Assembly (NCBI RefSeq): GCF_001570365.1
Contig: NZ_BBYK01000049.1
Coordinates: forward strand, 1 to 64,000
DNA length: 64,000 bases
Direction: 5' to 3'
Source: Microtetraspora fusca
GTDB taxonomy: Bacteria > Actinomycetota > Actinomycetes > Streptosporangiales > Streptosporangiaceae
Shown here: piece by piece, positions 47,048-56,025 of the stretch
Layout of the letters: every line of letters starts with the position of its first letter
How positions within the stretch are numbered: position 1 is the stretch's first letter
Translations under genes and position numbers: made by a program
The notes under the pieces: model-generated
Databases searched by the model: none
What the model was told of the DNA's origin: nothing
The model's input: the letters and a program-made list of their open reading frames with translations, nothing else

Positions 47048-48700
47048 ATGACCAAGAAGAACGACACGACCGAGGCCACCGGGGCCACCGAGGAGCGCGA
47101 GGCGCGGCCCGTCGGGCTCGGCGTGGTCGGCTGGCTGCGGTGGGGCTGGCGGACGCTCACGTCCATGCGCACCGCCCTGATCCTGCTGTTCCTGTTCGCG
47201 CTCGGTTCGGTGCCCGGGTCGATCTACCCGCAGCGGAGCGTCGATCCCGGCCGGGTCGCGCAGTACTTCCAGAACAGTCCGACCGAGGCCAAGTGGCTGG
47301 ACCGGTTCTGGATGTTCGACGTCTTCACGTCGCCCTGGTTCGCCGCGATCTACCTGCTGCTGTTCCTCTCGCTCGCCGGGTGCGTCTTCCCGCGGGCGGT
47401 CGCCCACTTCAAGGAGCTGCGCAGGAAGCCGCCGGCCGCGCCGCGCAACCTGCACCGGCTCCCGCAGAACGCGGCCTTCGACGGCGACCTGACCGTCGAG
47501 GAGGCGGCGGCGCGGCTGCGTCGCGACCGGTTCCGCGTGGTCACCGGCCCCGACTGGGTCGCGGCCGAGAAGGGCTACCTGCGTGAGACGGGCAACCTGC
47601 TCTTCCACGTCTCGCTGCTCGCGCTGCTGTTCGCGGTCGGCGCGGGCGCGCTGTTCGGCTACCGGGGCAACGTCCTGGTCGTGGAGGGCGAGGGCTTCTC
47701 CAACACGGTCGCCGCCTACGACCGGTTCATGCCGGGACAGCAGGTGTCGGCGGAGTCGCTCCAGCCGTTCTCGTTCACGGTGAAGGACTTCCAGGCGACA
47801 TACATCGCGTCCGGTGAGAAGCGGGGCCAGCCGCTCGACTACTCGGCCACGCTGTCGGTGCAGGACACGCCCACCTCGCGCCCCCGTGACGTCGAGCTGA
47901 AGGTCAACGAGCCGCTCGACGTGAACGGCACGCTGACCTACCTCCTCGGCCACGGCTACGCGCCCACGTTCAAGGTCGTCGACGGGAAGGGCAACACGGC
48001 GTTCGAGGGTCCGGTCCCCTGCCTGGCGGGCGACCAGATGACCTACACGTCCGAATGCGTCATCAAGGCCCCGGACGCCCAGCCCGACCAGCTCGGCTTC
48101 CTGATCCGCTTCCTGCCGACCACCGTCCCCAACGGCAAGGCGTGGGTGTCGATCTTCCCTGGCGCGGCCAACCCGACGGTACAGATCTTCCCGTTCTCAG
48201 GTGATCTCGGATTGAAGTCCGGGCAGCCCCAGTCGGTCTACCAGCTCGACACCAAGAGCCTGAAGCCGCTGGGCAAGATGTCCGCCGATCCCACCCCGCT
48301 CAACGTGGGGGACACCAAGGAACTCGCCGACGGCGCCGGGTCGATCCAGTTCACCGGCGTCAAGGAGTGGATCAGCCTGCAGACCGCCTACGACCCGGGC
48401 CGGTTGCCCGCCCTGATCGCCGCCGCCCTGGCCGTGATCGGCCTGGTGCTGTCGCTGACCGTACAGCGCCGCCGGGTGTGGGTGCGCGTGAAGGGCCGAC
48501 AGGTCACGGTGGGAGGATTGACCCGCACCGAAGGCGGCGGAGCGGGCTTCGCGGAGGAGTTCGCCGAGATCCTCACCAAGCTTCGCGGTGCCGCCCCCGC
48601 CGAGCCCTCCGGGCACTCCCAGCCCGAGGACCGGTCCGAGGACGCCTCCGCGTCCGACCGCGAACCCGTTTCGCCGAGCACTCGCTCGTCCGAGGAGTAG
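47048..48700 (+). CDS. resB: Cytochrome c biogenesis protein ResB (Ccs1)
   Basis: 550 aa. Three N-terminal membrane helices, a large extracytoplasmic domain (residues about 225-455) and a fourth helix (PALIAAALAVIGLVLSLTV), as in Ccs1/ResB. Forms the heme lyase with CcsB. An acidic Ser/Glu-rich cytoplasmic tail ends the protein. Confidence 0.95.
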   Translation: MTKKNDTTEATGATEEREARPVGLGVVGWLRWGWRTLTSMRTALILLFLFALGSVPGSIYPQRSVDPGRVAQYFQNSPTEAKWLDRFWMFDVFTSPWFAAIYLLLFLSLAGCVFPRAVAHFKELRRKPPAAPRNLHRLPQNAAFDGDLTVEEAAARLRRDRFRVVTGPDWVAAEKGYLRETGNLLFHVSLLALLFAVGAGALFGYRGNVLVVEGEGFSNTVAAYDRFMPGQQVSAESLQPFSFTVKDFQATYIASGEKRGQPLDYSATLSVQDTPTSRPRDVELKVNEPLDVNGTLTYLLGHGYAPTFKVVDGKGNTAFEGPVPCLAGDQMTYTSECVIKAPDAQPDQLGFLIRFLPTTVPNGKAWVSIFPGAANPTVQIFPFSGDLGLKSGQPQSVYQLDTKSLKPLGKMSADPTPLNVGDTKELADGAGSIQFTGVKEWISLQTAYDPGRLPALIAAALAVIGLVLSLTVQRRRVWVRVKGRQVTVGGLTRTEGGGAGFAEEFAEILTKLRGAAPAEPSGHSQPEDRSEDASASDREPVSPSTRSSEE

Positions 48701-48703
48701 AAG

Positions 48704-49681
48704 ATGCCGCCCGCCCAGGTCAACGAGGGCCTCGCCACGCTGAGCGACCAGCTCATCCTGGTGACCGTCCTGCTCTACCTCGCCGCCATGATCGCCTACG
48801 CGCTGGAGCTGGCCTTCGGCAGGGCCCGCACGGCCGTCGCCCCGGCGAAGAGCCGTCGGCTCGTCGCCGTCGGCGCGGGAGCGGGCTCCTCCGCCCCCGC
48901 CGAGTCGGCGGAGGAGGACGCGAGCTCCGCCACGCCGGTCCCGCCCGCGGGCTGGGCGCTCAAGGCCGGGGCGGCCGCGGTCGTCGTCTCCTGGCTCGGC
49001 TGGGCGACCAACCTCGGCGGCATCCTCACCCGCGGCATCGCGGTGGACCGCTGGCCGTGGGGAAACATGTACGAGTTCGTCGTGGCGCTGTGCTTCGCCT
49101 CGGTGACCGTGTTCCTCGTCCTGCTCACCAGGCAGCCGATCCGGTTCCTCGGCGCGTTCGTGACGGTGGCGGCGGCGCTCGGCCTCGGCTTCGCCGTCCT
49201 CTTCCTGCACGTCCAGGCCGGTCCGGTGATGCCCGCGCTGAACTCCTACTGGATCGCGATCCATGTGACCGCCGCGGTCATCGCGGGCGGGCTGTTCCTG
49301 GTCTCCGGGGTGAGCGCCGTCCTCTACCTGGTGCGCAACGACGGGCGGCTGTCGGTGCTGCCGTCGAAGGAGCAGCTCGACCGCATCGCGCACCGCGCGA
49401 TCGTGATCGGGTTCCCCATCTGGACGTTCGCCGTCATCGCGGGGGCGCTGTGGGCGGACCGTGCCTGGGGCCGCTACTGGGGCTGGGACCCCAAGGAGGT
49501 CTGGTCCTTCATCACCTGGATCGCCTACGCGGCGTACCTGCACGCCCGGGCGACCGCCGGATGGCGCGGCAAGGCGGCCATGATCGTGTCGCTGGTGGCG
49601 TTCGGCTGCCTGCTGTTCAACCTGGTCGGCGTCAACATCTTCTTCAGCGGGCTGCACTCCTACGCCGACGTCCCGAAGTAA
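48704..49681 (+). CDS. ccsB: Cytochrome c biogenesis protein CcsB
   Basis: 325 aa, about eight membrane helices. Contains the heme-handling WGWDPKEVWSFITW motif (tryptophan-rich), WGNMYEFV and external His residues, as in CcsA/CcsB. Completes the System II set. A Ser/Ala/Pro linker sits after the first helix. Starts 3 nt after resB. Confidence 0.95.
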   Translation: MPPAQVNEGLATLSDQLILVTVLLYLAAMIAYALELAFGRARTAVAPAKSRRLVAVGAGAGSSAPAESAEEDASSATPVPPAGWALKAGAAAVVVSWLGWATNLGGILTRGIAVDRWPWGNMYEFVVALCFASVTVFLVLLTRQPIRFLGAFVTVAAALGLGFAVLFLHVQAGPVMPALNSYWIAIHVTAAVIAGGLFLVSGVSAVLYLVRNDGRLSVLPSKEQLDRIAHRAIVIGFPIWTFAVIAGALWADRAWGRYWGWDPKEVWSFITWIAYAAYLHARATAGWRGKAAMIVSLVAFGCLLFNLVGVNIFFSGLHSYADVPK

Positions 49682-49688
49682 GCACGTA

Positions 49689-49722
49689 CGCGGGAGCAGG
49701 GCCGCCCGGCCCGGCTCCCGCG
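49689..49722. terminator. Hairpin between convergent ccsB and PLDc_N genes
   Basis: CGCGGGAGC (49689-49697) pairs with GCTCCCGCG (49714-49722); an inner GGGCC/GGCCC pair adds stability. No clear T-run, so factor-dependent or bidirectional termination is likely. Confidence 0.6.
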
Positions 49723-49741
49723 CAGCTCACCCGGACCCGGG

Positions 49742-50074
49742 TCAGTCCTCGTTCCGCAGCCGGCGCTCCAGCGCGCGCAGGAACTCCGGGTCGTCGTCCG
49801 GCCCCCGCGGCGCCTCGGCGCGCGGGGGCCGTTGCCATGTCTCGTCCCGGCCTCCGGCCGGCATCGCCCCGCCCAGCACGGCGTCGCCGCTCCTGGGACG
49901 CCCGAGGGCCAGCCAGAACACGCCACCGAGCGCGGCCAGGAACAGCACGATCAGCACCCACAGCAGTTTGGGGAGGTTGCGCGCCGCGTCTTCCGGTGTT
50001 GTGATCACGTCGAACAGGCAGTAGAGCCAGAAGGCCAGCAGCGCCAAACCGAGAATCACGCTAGGCATGCCCAC
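49742..50074 (-). CDS. Small PLDc_N-domain membrane protein
   Basis: 110 aa. Two membrane helices (ILGLALLAFWLYCLFDVI; LLWVLIVLFLAALGGVFWLAL) separated by the short loop TTPEDAARNLPKL, the hallmark of the phospholipase-D N-terminal (PLDc_N) membrane module, then an Arg/Pro/Asp-rich cytoplasmic tail. There is no PLD catalytic domain. Start GTG 50074 or ATG 50068. Confidence 0.8.
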   Translation of the reverse strand: MGMPSVILGLALLAFWLYCLFDVITTPEDAARNLPKLLWVLIVLFLAALGGVFWLALGRPRSGDAVLGGAMPAGGRDETWQRPPRAEAPRGPDDDPEFLRALERRLRNED

Positions 50075-50351
50075 ACGCTAAGCCATGCCACCGCTTGATC
50101 GGGCCGCGTCGCCCCAGCGGTAGGGGTTTCCGCGCGCCACGGACGGCATTACTGGGGGATGACGGGGCGCGGACCCGCAACGTACGGTGGACCGGTACCG
50201 CGCCCCCCGGATCACGCCCGGGTCCCGGCGCGGCGGTGGCACCGCCCAGAGCGAGGGACGGGTGAGCACATGAGCACCGTAGGCGGACGGATCCCGCCGG
50301 GGCGCGAGACGGGGAGGGCGTTACACACCGCCGCTCCCGACGAGGCGACGG

Positions 50352-51269
50352 GTGGGGGCCATGGCGCAGCCGGGAGATAGGGGCCGCCACCGGCGCGGCC
50401 CGCGATGGTGGCAGCGCGGCGGGTACACCCAGCAGGGGCGGGGCGCGGACGCGCCGGAGCGTTCCCCTGAGCGCGTGCGCGAGCGCCTGCAGGAGCGCAT
50501 CCAGGACGGGCGGGAGCGTGTGCAGGAACGCTTCCCCGAACGGCTGGCGGAGCGTGTCCACGCGGTCACCGCCCCGGTCGTGGACCGGCCCCAGTACACA
50601 TGGAGAGACTTCGAGCTGGACGACGCGCCCACCAGGGCGCGACCGCACCGGCCGGACGCCCCGGACCTGGGGGACGGCCGCCGGCACTGCGGGCCGCTCG
50701 AGCGCGTGCTCCACCGCGAGTGGGACGCCGCGGACGGCCCGCCCTCGGCGGACGCCGTACGGGCCGTGGACAGCCTCGCCCGGCTGCCGGAGAACCTCAA
50801 ACTGATGCTCGCCGCGACGTTGGACGGCATCTACGTGGGCCGCGGCGGCGTCCCCGACCTCGACGACATGGGCTACCTGCGCGGGGCCCCGCTGCCGTCC
50901 GGCCGGGCCACCTGGGACGTCTGCGCCGGCGCGTACGGCGATCGTAAGATCGTGGTGGGCGACCGCCCGTCACCGACGCCGGACGTGATGATGCACGAAG
51001 TCGGACATGCTCTGGACGACGTGGACGCGCATCCGGGAGAGTGGGTCTCCGACTCACCCGAGTTCGCCGCGCTGTACGAGGAATGCTTCCCGCTGTTCGC
51101 CTCGGCGTTCCACCGGCAGCCCGGTGGGCTGGGGCGCAAGGAGTTCTTCGCCGACGCGTTCGCGGCGATCGCATCCCGGCAGCGTCCGGCCCTGGTCGAC
51201 ATGCTGGGCGGTGACACGCGTGCGGCGCTGAACGTGATGCTGTTCTTCAACCGGCGCTACGGAATCTAG
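50352..51269 (+). CDS. HExxH zinc metallopeptidase, lethal-factor-like (ATLF) type
   Basis: 305 aa. Residues 37-70 form an amphipathic Glu-Arg-repeat helix (ER repeated every 4-7 residues). The catalytic region from about 145 has HEVGH at 215-219 and a likely third ligand Glu264 in KEFFADAFAA, a pattern seen in anthrax lethal-factor-like peptidases. There is no signal peptide or membrane helix, so the site of action is unclear. GTG 50352 has GAGG 6 nt upstream; ATG 50361 is possible. Next gene follows after 10 nt. Confidence 0.72.
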   Translation: MGAMAQPGDRGRHRRGPRWWQRGGYTQQGRGADAPERSPERVRERLQERIQDGRERVQERFPERLAERVHAVTAPVVDRPQYTWRDFELDDAPTRARPHRPDAPDLGDGRRHCGPLERVLHREWDAADGPPSADAVRAVDSLARLPENLKLMLAATLDGIYVGRGGVPDLDDMGYLRGAPLPSGRATWDVCAGAYGDRKIVVGDRPSPTPDVMMHEVGHALDDVDAHPGEWVSDSPEFAALYEECFPLFASAFHRQPGGLGRKEFFADAFAAIASRQRPALVDMLGGDTRAALNVMLFFNRRYGI

Positions 51270-51279
51270 GTGATCGTGG

Positions 51280-51621
51280 ATGTACGTGATCCGGCTCACT
51301 GACGGGACACTGCGCGTGCCGCAATCACTGACGAGCGACGACGGCCGGCTGATCGGCAACGCGTACGTCGACGTCGTCCCGGGGGAGCCGGACTACGAAC
51401 GGTGGCTCGCCGAGTCGGTCACCGAGGAGGAGGACGCCGAACGGCGGCGCCGGTGGCGCGAGGAGAACGACGATCTGGAACGGGAGTTCCTCGCCTTCAA
51501 GGCCGGCGCCGAGGCGTCACCCGGCGGCGACGAGCAGGAGACCGCCGACCCCGACGGGACCCGACCCGCGCCTTCCGAGAACACGGGCCGAGGCCACGCG
51601 GACGGGCAGGACGCGCGCTGA
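51280..51621 (+). CDS. Small acidic hypothetical protein
   Basis: 113 aa. A compact beta-like N-terminus (MYVIRLTDGTLRVPQSL) leads to a charged helix (TEEEDAERRRRWREENDDLEREF) and a disordered Asp/Glu/Gly tail. It follows the metallopeptidase at 10 nt, so it may be its partner, substrate or inhibitor; that is inference from position alone. Confidence 0.6.
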   Translation: MYVIRLTDGTLRVPQSLTSDDGRLIGNAYVDVVPGEPDYERWLAESVTEEEDAERRRRWREENDDLEREFLAFKAGAEASPGGDEQETADPDGTRPAPSENTGRGHADGQDAR

Positions 51622-51779
51622 GAGATGCGAGGCGCCGCGTGGCGTACAAGGGCGAGGCACGATGCCATGAGAACGGCGCCGGGATGCGGGCCCGGGAGAG
51701 CGGCCCGGCAATGTGGCACCATCTGACTCGGGTGACCCTGCGGCATCCGGGTGGCACGCAGGATCACCTGGTCGGTGTA

Positions 51780-52019
51780 TCAGACCCGAGGTGAGTCGCC
51801 GTTCGGCCGGTCGGCCGTCAGAACGTCCTCTCCACGGAGGAGGGCGTGCACTTCCGACTCTCGGAACCGCCGATGCCCCCCGGGGGTACGGATGCTGCTG
51901 ATTCGTCCCGCCGCGGCCCAACGTGTCACGGTCTTCGGGTCGACCCGGAAGAGGGCGGCAACCTCTCCAGGGGTCAGCAGTCGCTCGCTGCTACTCTCCA
52001 CAATCTCTCCCCCTCGCAT
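51780..52019 (-). CDS. bldC: Developmental regulator BldC
   Basis: 79 aa single winged-HTH protein: LLTPGEVAALFRVDPKTVTRWAAAGRISSIRTPGGHRRFRESEVHALL, very close to Streptomyces BldC as I remember it. BldC binds DNA as asymmetric head-to-tail oligomers and delays entry into development. Monocistronic. The upstream 236 nt include an AT-rich stretch. Confidence 0.9.
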   Translation of the reverse strand: MRGGEIVESSSERLLTPGEVAALFRVDPKTVTRWAAAGRISSIRTPGGHRRFRESEVHALLRGEDVLTADRPNGDSPRV

Positions 52020-52255
52020 CCCGCGTCCTGCAGCGGGCGGACAGGTAACCAGTGTGCCGAGCGAAGCCTGATTTATCCGTGGTTTTCGTAGAAGATCACG
52101 GGTTGTTATCGGCTCAGTGCCCGATTGTTATATGATAGAGCCTCTTTGGGGTGCTCATGGGTGTTTCTTTACAAAAGGCCCCTGTTGGGCACACTAGCAG
52201 CGGTCGCACGGGATGCGAAGAGAGTCACTCGCCTCCGTGACGTAACCTCGACGGT
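52020..52255. other. AT-rich intergenic region upstream of bldC
   Basis: The 52060-52180 segment is much lower in GC than the rest of the window. TTGTTA (52103) and GTTATATGAT (about 52126) could form a plus-strand promoter about 120 nt upstream of the DUF4229 gene. It also has to hold the bldC promoter. No ORF or RNA gene recognised. Confidence 0.4.
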
Positions 52256-52462
52256 GTGCGTCCGGTTGTCGTTTACACGCTCTCCCGCCTCGGCCTGTTC
52301 GCCGTGGCCCTCGCGGTCCTCTATCTGCTCGGGCTGCGCACGTTCTGGTTGCTGATCGCGGCCTTCCTGGTCAGTGGCCTGGCCAGCTACGTGCTCCTGT
52401 CCAAGCAGCGGGACGCGGTCAGCGCCCAGATGGCGCAGAAACGCCCGCCAGTCGGAAACTAG
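52256..52462 (+). CDS. DUF4229 small membrane protein
   Basis: 68 aa. Two membrane helices (VVVYTLSRLGLFAVALAVLYLLG; TFWLLIAAFLVSGLASYVLL) and a short charged tail (SKQRDAVSAQMAQKR) typical of DUF4229, often beside menaquinone genes in actinobacteria. Its TAG shares CTAG with the TAG of the convergent beta-propeller gene. Confidence 0.85.
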   Translation: MRPVVVYTLSRLGLFAVALAVLYLLGLRTFWLLIAAFLVSGLASYVLLSKQRDAVSAQMAQKRPPVGN

Positions 52463-53706
52463 GGCAACGGGAACATACCGATCCGGGCATGGTACTCATG
52501 CCCGAGCTTCGTCGTGTCACTTCCGACCAAAAGGCCGCTCTTTGTCGTCAGGAACGCCTTTACTCCGATTCCTCGGGTGCGTGTGGGGTTCCAGGCGAGG
52601 GCCTTGCCCGTGGTCGGGTGGATCGCTCCGATTCCCGGCCGTTGGACCGCTCCAGGACCGGCGCTGTCGGAGCCCTTGGGGTTGTCGAGCCAGCGCTGGT
52701 GGCCGCCCACGTAGACCGCCGCGCCGGTCACCGCGACCGAGTAGAGCGAGTCGCCGCCGGTCAGGTTGACCCAGGTCGGCCGCACGTCGTTTCCTTTGGC
52801 GTACGTCTCGAACCTGGCGGCGGAGTCGCACAGCTTCCCGGTGCCCGGGGCCGGACCGCCCGTCGTGACGACGACGAAGAAGCTGCCGTCCGGCGAGAAG
52901 TCGAGACCGCGCACGTACCAGGGGAACACCGACATGCAGGACGGCGCGTACACCTCGGTGTGCCAGTCGGCCACCCGGCCGCGGACCAGGTCGATCAGCG
53001 CGACCTGCGGCCGACGCAGCCCGTCCACGGTGGTGAACGAGCCGTCGATGGCGAGCCGGTCGCCGGTGGCGGCCATGGCGTAGACCTTGACGGTCGCCCC
53101 GCGCGGATTGCCGGGCTCGACGGCGAACGTCGGATCCACGGCCCCCGTGGCGGCGTCGAGGCGGGCCAGCGCGGTGCGGGGCGTGCCGCCGATCATGGCG
53201 AAGTCGCCGCCGACGTAGAGCCGGTCGCCCTGGCGGACGAGGGCGGAGACGCCGCCGCCGTACGCGGGTGCGTCGAAGGAGGTGACGGCCGAGCCGTCGG
53301 CCAGGCTGACCAGCGCCAGCGCGCTGGCGGGGAAGTCGAACGAGCCGCCGACGTAGACGGTGGCGTCGTCCCCGGGGGCCAGGGCGTAGACCGGGCCGCT
53401 CACCTCGGGGGTGAAGTCGCGCAGGACCCGGCCGGTCCGCAAGTCGTAGGCGAAGAGGTTCTGCCGAGGGAGCCGCACGTTGCTGCCCGCGTCGCTCACG
53501 GCGCTGAAGTCGCCGCCGACGACCACCGTGCCGCCGACCAGGGCGATCGCGTTCACGATGCCGTCCAGCACGTGGGGGGTGTTGGCGACCGGCTTCTGCG
53601 AGACGACGGCGGGCTGCCGGACACCGGCCTGTGCTGTGCCGGCGGGGAGCGCGGGGACTACGGCGAGCGCCGCGATGAGCAGCGCGGTGGAGTGTCTGGC
53701 AAGCAT
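52459..53706 (-). CDS. Secreted beta-propeller protein (delta-60/DUF5122-like)
   Basis: 415 aa. Signal peptide (TALLIAALAVVPALPAGTAQA) followed by at least five blade-like repeats with YVGGDF/VGGSF signatures (VVVGGDFSAV, VYVGGSFDF, LYVGGDFAMIGG, LAIDGSFTTVDG, VYVGGHQRW). Two cysteines (PSCMSV, KLCDSAA) may form a disulfide. Probably an exported binding or structural protein; ligand unknown. Confidence 0.8.
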   Translation of the reverse strand: MLARHSTALLIAALAVVPALPAGTAQAGVRQPAVVSQKPVANTPHVLDGIVNAIALVGGTVVVGGDFSAVSDAGSNVRLPRQNLFAYDLRTGRVLRDFTPEVSGPVYALAPGDDATVYVGGSFDFPASALALVSLADGSAVTSFDAPAYGGGVSALVRQGDRLYVGGDFAMIGGTPRTALARLDAATGAVDPTFAVEPGNPRGATVKVYAMAATGDRLAIDGSFTTVDGLRRPQVALIDLVRGRVADWHTEVYAPSCMSVFPWYVRGLDFSPDGSFFVVVTTGGPAPGTGKLCDSAARFETYAKGNDVRPTWVNLTGGDSLYSVAVTGAAVYVGGHQRWLDNPKGSDSAGPGAVQRPGIGAIHPTTGKALAWNPTRTRGIGVKAFLTTKSGLLVGSDTTKLGHEYHARIGMFPLP

Positions 53707-53807
53707 TCCCGAAGTTTTAGCACACCCTTCGTAATCAATGTGCTACGTTCCGTGCATTCGGTGCGGGTGTGAAGATGGTGCCCCTGGCGCGGCCTAGGCT
53801 TGCCTCC

Positions 53808-54545
53808 ATGACGCGCGCTTCCCTGGACAAGCAGCCGCACGAGGTCGCGGCGATGTTCGATCGCACGGCCCGGCGCTACGACCTGGTCAACGACGTCCTC
53901 TCACTCGGGCAGGACCGGCTGTGGCGCAAGGCCACGGCCACGGCGATCGACGCGGGCCCGGGCGAGCTGGTGCTGGACCTGGCCGCGGGCACCGGGACCT
54001 CGACGGACGCCTTCACCCTCCTGGGCGCGCGCGCGATCGCCTGCGACTTCTCCCTCGGCATGCTGCGCACCGGCGTGGAGCGGCGCGGCGGCTCCGGGCT
54101 CTCCGGCGGCGGGGTGCGCGGCGTCACGTTCGTCGCGGGCGACGCGCTGCGGCTGCCCTTCGCCGACGGGGCGTTCGACGCGGTCACGATCTCGTTCGGG
54201 CTGCGCAACATGGCCGACACCCACGAGGCGCTCCGTGAGTTGCTGCGCGTGACCAAGCCGGGTGGCCGCCTCGTGATCTGCGAGTTCTCCAGGCCGGAGA
54301 TCAAGCCCTTCGAGCTGGTCTACTCGCAGTACCTCATGAAGCTGCTCCCGCCGGTCGCGCGCGTGGTCAGCTCCAACCCCGACTCCTATGAGTACCTCGC
54401 GGAGTCGATCCGGGAGTGGCCGGACCAGGCGGCGCTCGCGCGCATCATCCAGGAGTCGGGCTGGGGGAAGGTGGCCTGGCGTAACCTCTCGCTCGGCATC
54501 GTCGCGCTCCACCGCGCGGTGAAACCCCAAGTTACCGACGGGTAG
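53808..54545 (+). CDS. menG: Demethylmenaquinone methyltransferase
   Basis: 245 aa. Class-I SAM methyltransferase: [27 protein letters not shown] loop LDLAAGTGT, and [10 protein letters not shown] with the UbiE/MenG signature. Last step of menaquinone synthesis. ATG 53808 chosen; a frame extending to 53769 has no ribosome site advantage. It lies 129 nt before the reductase gene. Confidence 0.95.
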   Translation: MTRASLDKQPHEVAAMFDRTARRYDLVNDVLSLGQDRLWRKATATAIDAGPGELVLDLAAGTGTSTDAFTLLGARAIACDFSLGMLRTGVERRGGSGLSGGGVRGVTFVAGDALRLPFADGAFDAVTISFGLRNMADTHEALRELLRVTKPGGRLVICEFSRPEIKPFELVYSQYLMKLLPPVARVVSSNPDSYEYLAESIREWPDQAALARIIQESGWGKVAWRNLSLGIVALHRAVKPQVTDG

Positions 54546-54555
54546 CAACACCCCT

Positions 54556-54586
54556 CTGACATGGAACACGCAATAGGGGTTAGACT
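54556..54586 (+). promoter_or_regulatory. Candidate promoter of the reductase-nuo operon
   Basis: CTGACA (54556-54561) and TAGACT (54581-54586) with a 19-nt spacer, immediately upstream of the Rex operator. Confidence 0.45.
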
Positions 54587-54598
54587 TCCGCCGACAGT

Positions 54599-54616
54599 TT
54601 GTGAAGTTGTTCACAA
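54599..54616. promoter_or_regulatory. Perfect Rex operator upstream of the reductase-nuo operon
   Basis: TTGTGAA-GTTG-TTCACAA is an exact match to the Rex consensus. It lies 59 nt before the reductase start and just after a plausible -10 box, where Rex binding would block transcription of the downstream complex I genes. Confidence 0.92.
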
Positions 54617-54674
54617 AGGCACGAAGGTCCCGTACCAGTGAGATCTTCGTCAGAGGACAGGAATCAGGTCCCCC

Positions 54675-55982
54675 GTGAGCGAGTCAGCCCCTGCGCGGCC
54701 GAGATTGGCGACGTCCGACAGGACATCGGCCTCTGAGAGCGGACGGGACGCCGACGTCATCGTCGTCGGCGCCGGCCCCGCGGGATCGACGACTGCTTTT
54801 TACCTCGCCCAGGCCGGTCTGACCGTCCTCCTCCTGGAGAAGACCCGGTTCCCGCGCGAGAAGGTATGCGGCGACGGGCTCACGCCGAGGGCGGTCAAGC
54901 AGCTCATCGACATGGGCATCGACATCGACGCCCCGGGCTGGACCAGGAACCGGGGCCTGCGGGTCGTCGGCGGCGGCCTGCGCTTCGAGCTCGACTGGCC
55001 CGAGCTGTCCAGCTTCCCCGACTTCGGCCTGGTGCGCACCCGCAAGGACTTCGACCAGATCCTGGCCGACAACGCCGTGCGCGCCGGCGTCACGCTGCTG
55101 CAGGGCGTCAACGTCACCGGCCCGATCCTCGACGAGCGCAGCGGCCACGTCGTGGGCGTCACCGCCAAGCAGGACGGCGAGGAGGTCGCCTTCCGCTCGC
55201 GCCTCGTCATCGCGGCCGACGGCAACTCCACCCGGCTCTCCCTGGCCCTGGGGCTGCACAAGCGGGAGGACCGCCCGATGGGCGTCGCCGTACGGACCTA
55301 CTTCACCAGCCCGCGGCACGACGACGACTACCTGGAGACGTGGCTGGAGCTGTGGGACGGCGACCGGCTCCTCCCCGGCTACGGCTGGATCTTCGGCGTC
55401 GGCGACGGCACCTCGAACGTCGGTCTCGGGCTGCTGAACACCAATGACGCGTTCAAGAACATCGACTACCGCGACCTGCTCAGGCGCTGGGTGAAGAACA
55501 TGCCCGCGGAGTGGGGGTACAGCGAGGAGAACATGACCGGCCCCGTCCGGGGGGCGGCGCTGCCGATGGGCTTCAACCGGCAGCCGCACTACACCCGGGG
55601 CCTGGTTCTGGTCGGCGATGCCGGCGGCATGATCAACCCGTTCAACGGCGAGGGCATCGCGTACGCCATGGAGACCGGCCGGACCGCGGCCGACACCGTG
55701 GTCACCGCGCTCTCCCAGCCCACGCCCGCCCGCCGGGAACGGGTTCTGCGGGCCTACCCGCAGGTCCTCAAGGACGCCTATGGTGGCTATTTCACGCTTG
55801 GTCGATATTTTGTCGAGGCCATCGGCAGGCCCGGCGTGATGAACTTCGCGACGCGGCACGCCATGCCGCACCCGCGGTTGATGAGGTTCGCCCTGAAGCT
55901 TCTGGGCAACCTCACCGATCCGCGGGGCGACGCGTCCGACCGGATCATCAACGCACTCTCCAAGGTGGCTCCGTCCGCATGA
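54675..55982 (+). CDS. Geranylgeranyl reductase-family flavoprotein (MenJ-like)
   Basis: 435 aa. FAD-binding GAGPAGSTTAFYLAQAGL near residue 34, KVCGDGLTPRA, then GDAGGMINPFNGEGIAYAMETGR near residue 315. The family saturates isoprenoid double bonds; with menG next door and complex I after it, a menaquinone side-chain reductase role (MenJ-like) is the best guess. GTG start. Confidence 0.85.
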   Translation: MSESAPARPRLATSDRTSASESGRDADVIVVGAGPAGSTTAFYLAQAGLTVLLLEKTRFPREKVCGDGLTPRAVKQLIDMGIDIDAPGWTRNRGLRVVGGGLRFELDWPELSSFPDFGLVRTRKDFDQILADNAVRAGVTLLQGVNVTGPILDERSGHVVGVTAKQDGEEVAFRSRLVIAADGNSTRLSLALGLHKREDRPMGVAVRTYFTSPRHDDDYLETWLELWDGDRLLPGYGWIFGVGDGTSNVGLGLLNTNDAFKNIDYRDLLRRWVKNMPAEWGYSEENMTGPVRGAALPMGFNRQPHYTRGLVLVGDAGGMINPFNGEGIAYAMETGRTAADTVVTALSQPTPARRERVLRAYPQVLKDAYGGYFTLGRYFVEAIGRPGVMNFATRHAMPHPRLMRFALKLLGNLTDPRGDASDRIINALSKVAPSA

Positions 55983-56023
55983 GATTGATCACCCTTTTCC
56001 ACCGAGCAAACGAGGACATGTAG
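55979..56023 (+). CDS. Possible 14-aa bridging micro-ORF before nuoA
   Basis: ATG overlaps the stop of the reductase gene (ATGA); 14 codons later a TAG ends 2 nt before the nuoA ATG. No known product. May couple nuoA translation to the upstream gene. Confidence 0.3.
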   Translation: MRLITLFHRANEDM

Positions 56024-56025
56024 CC

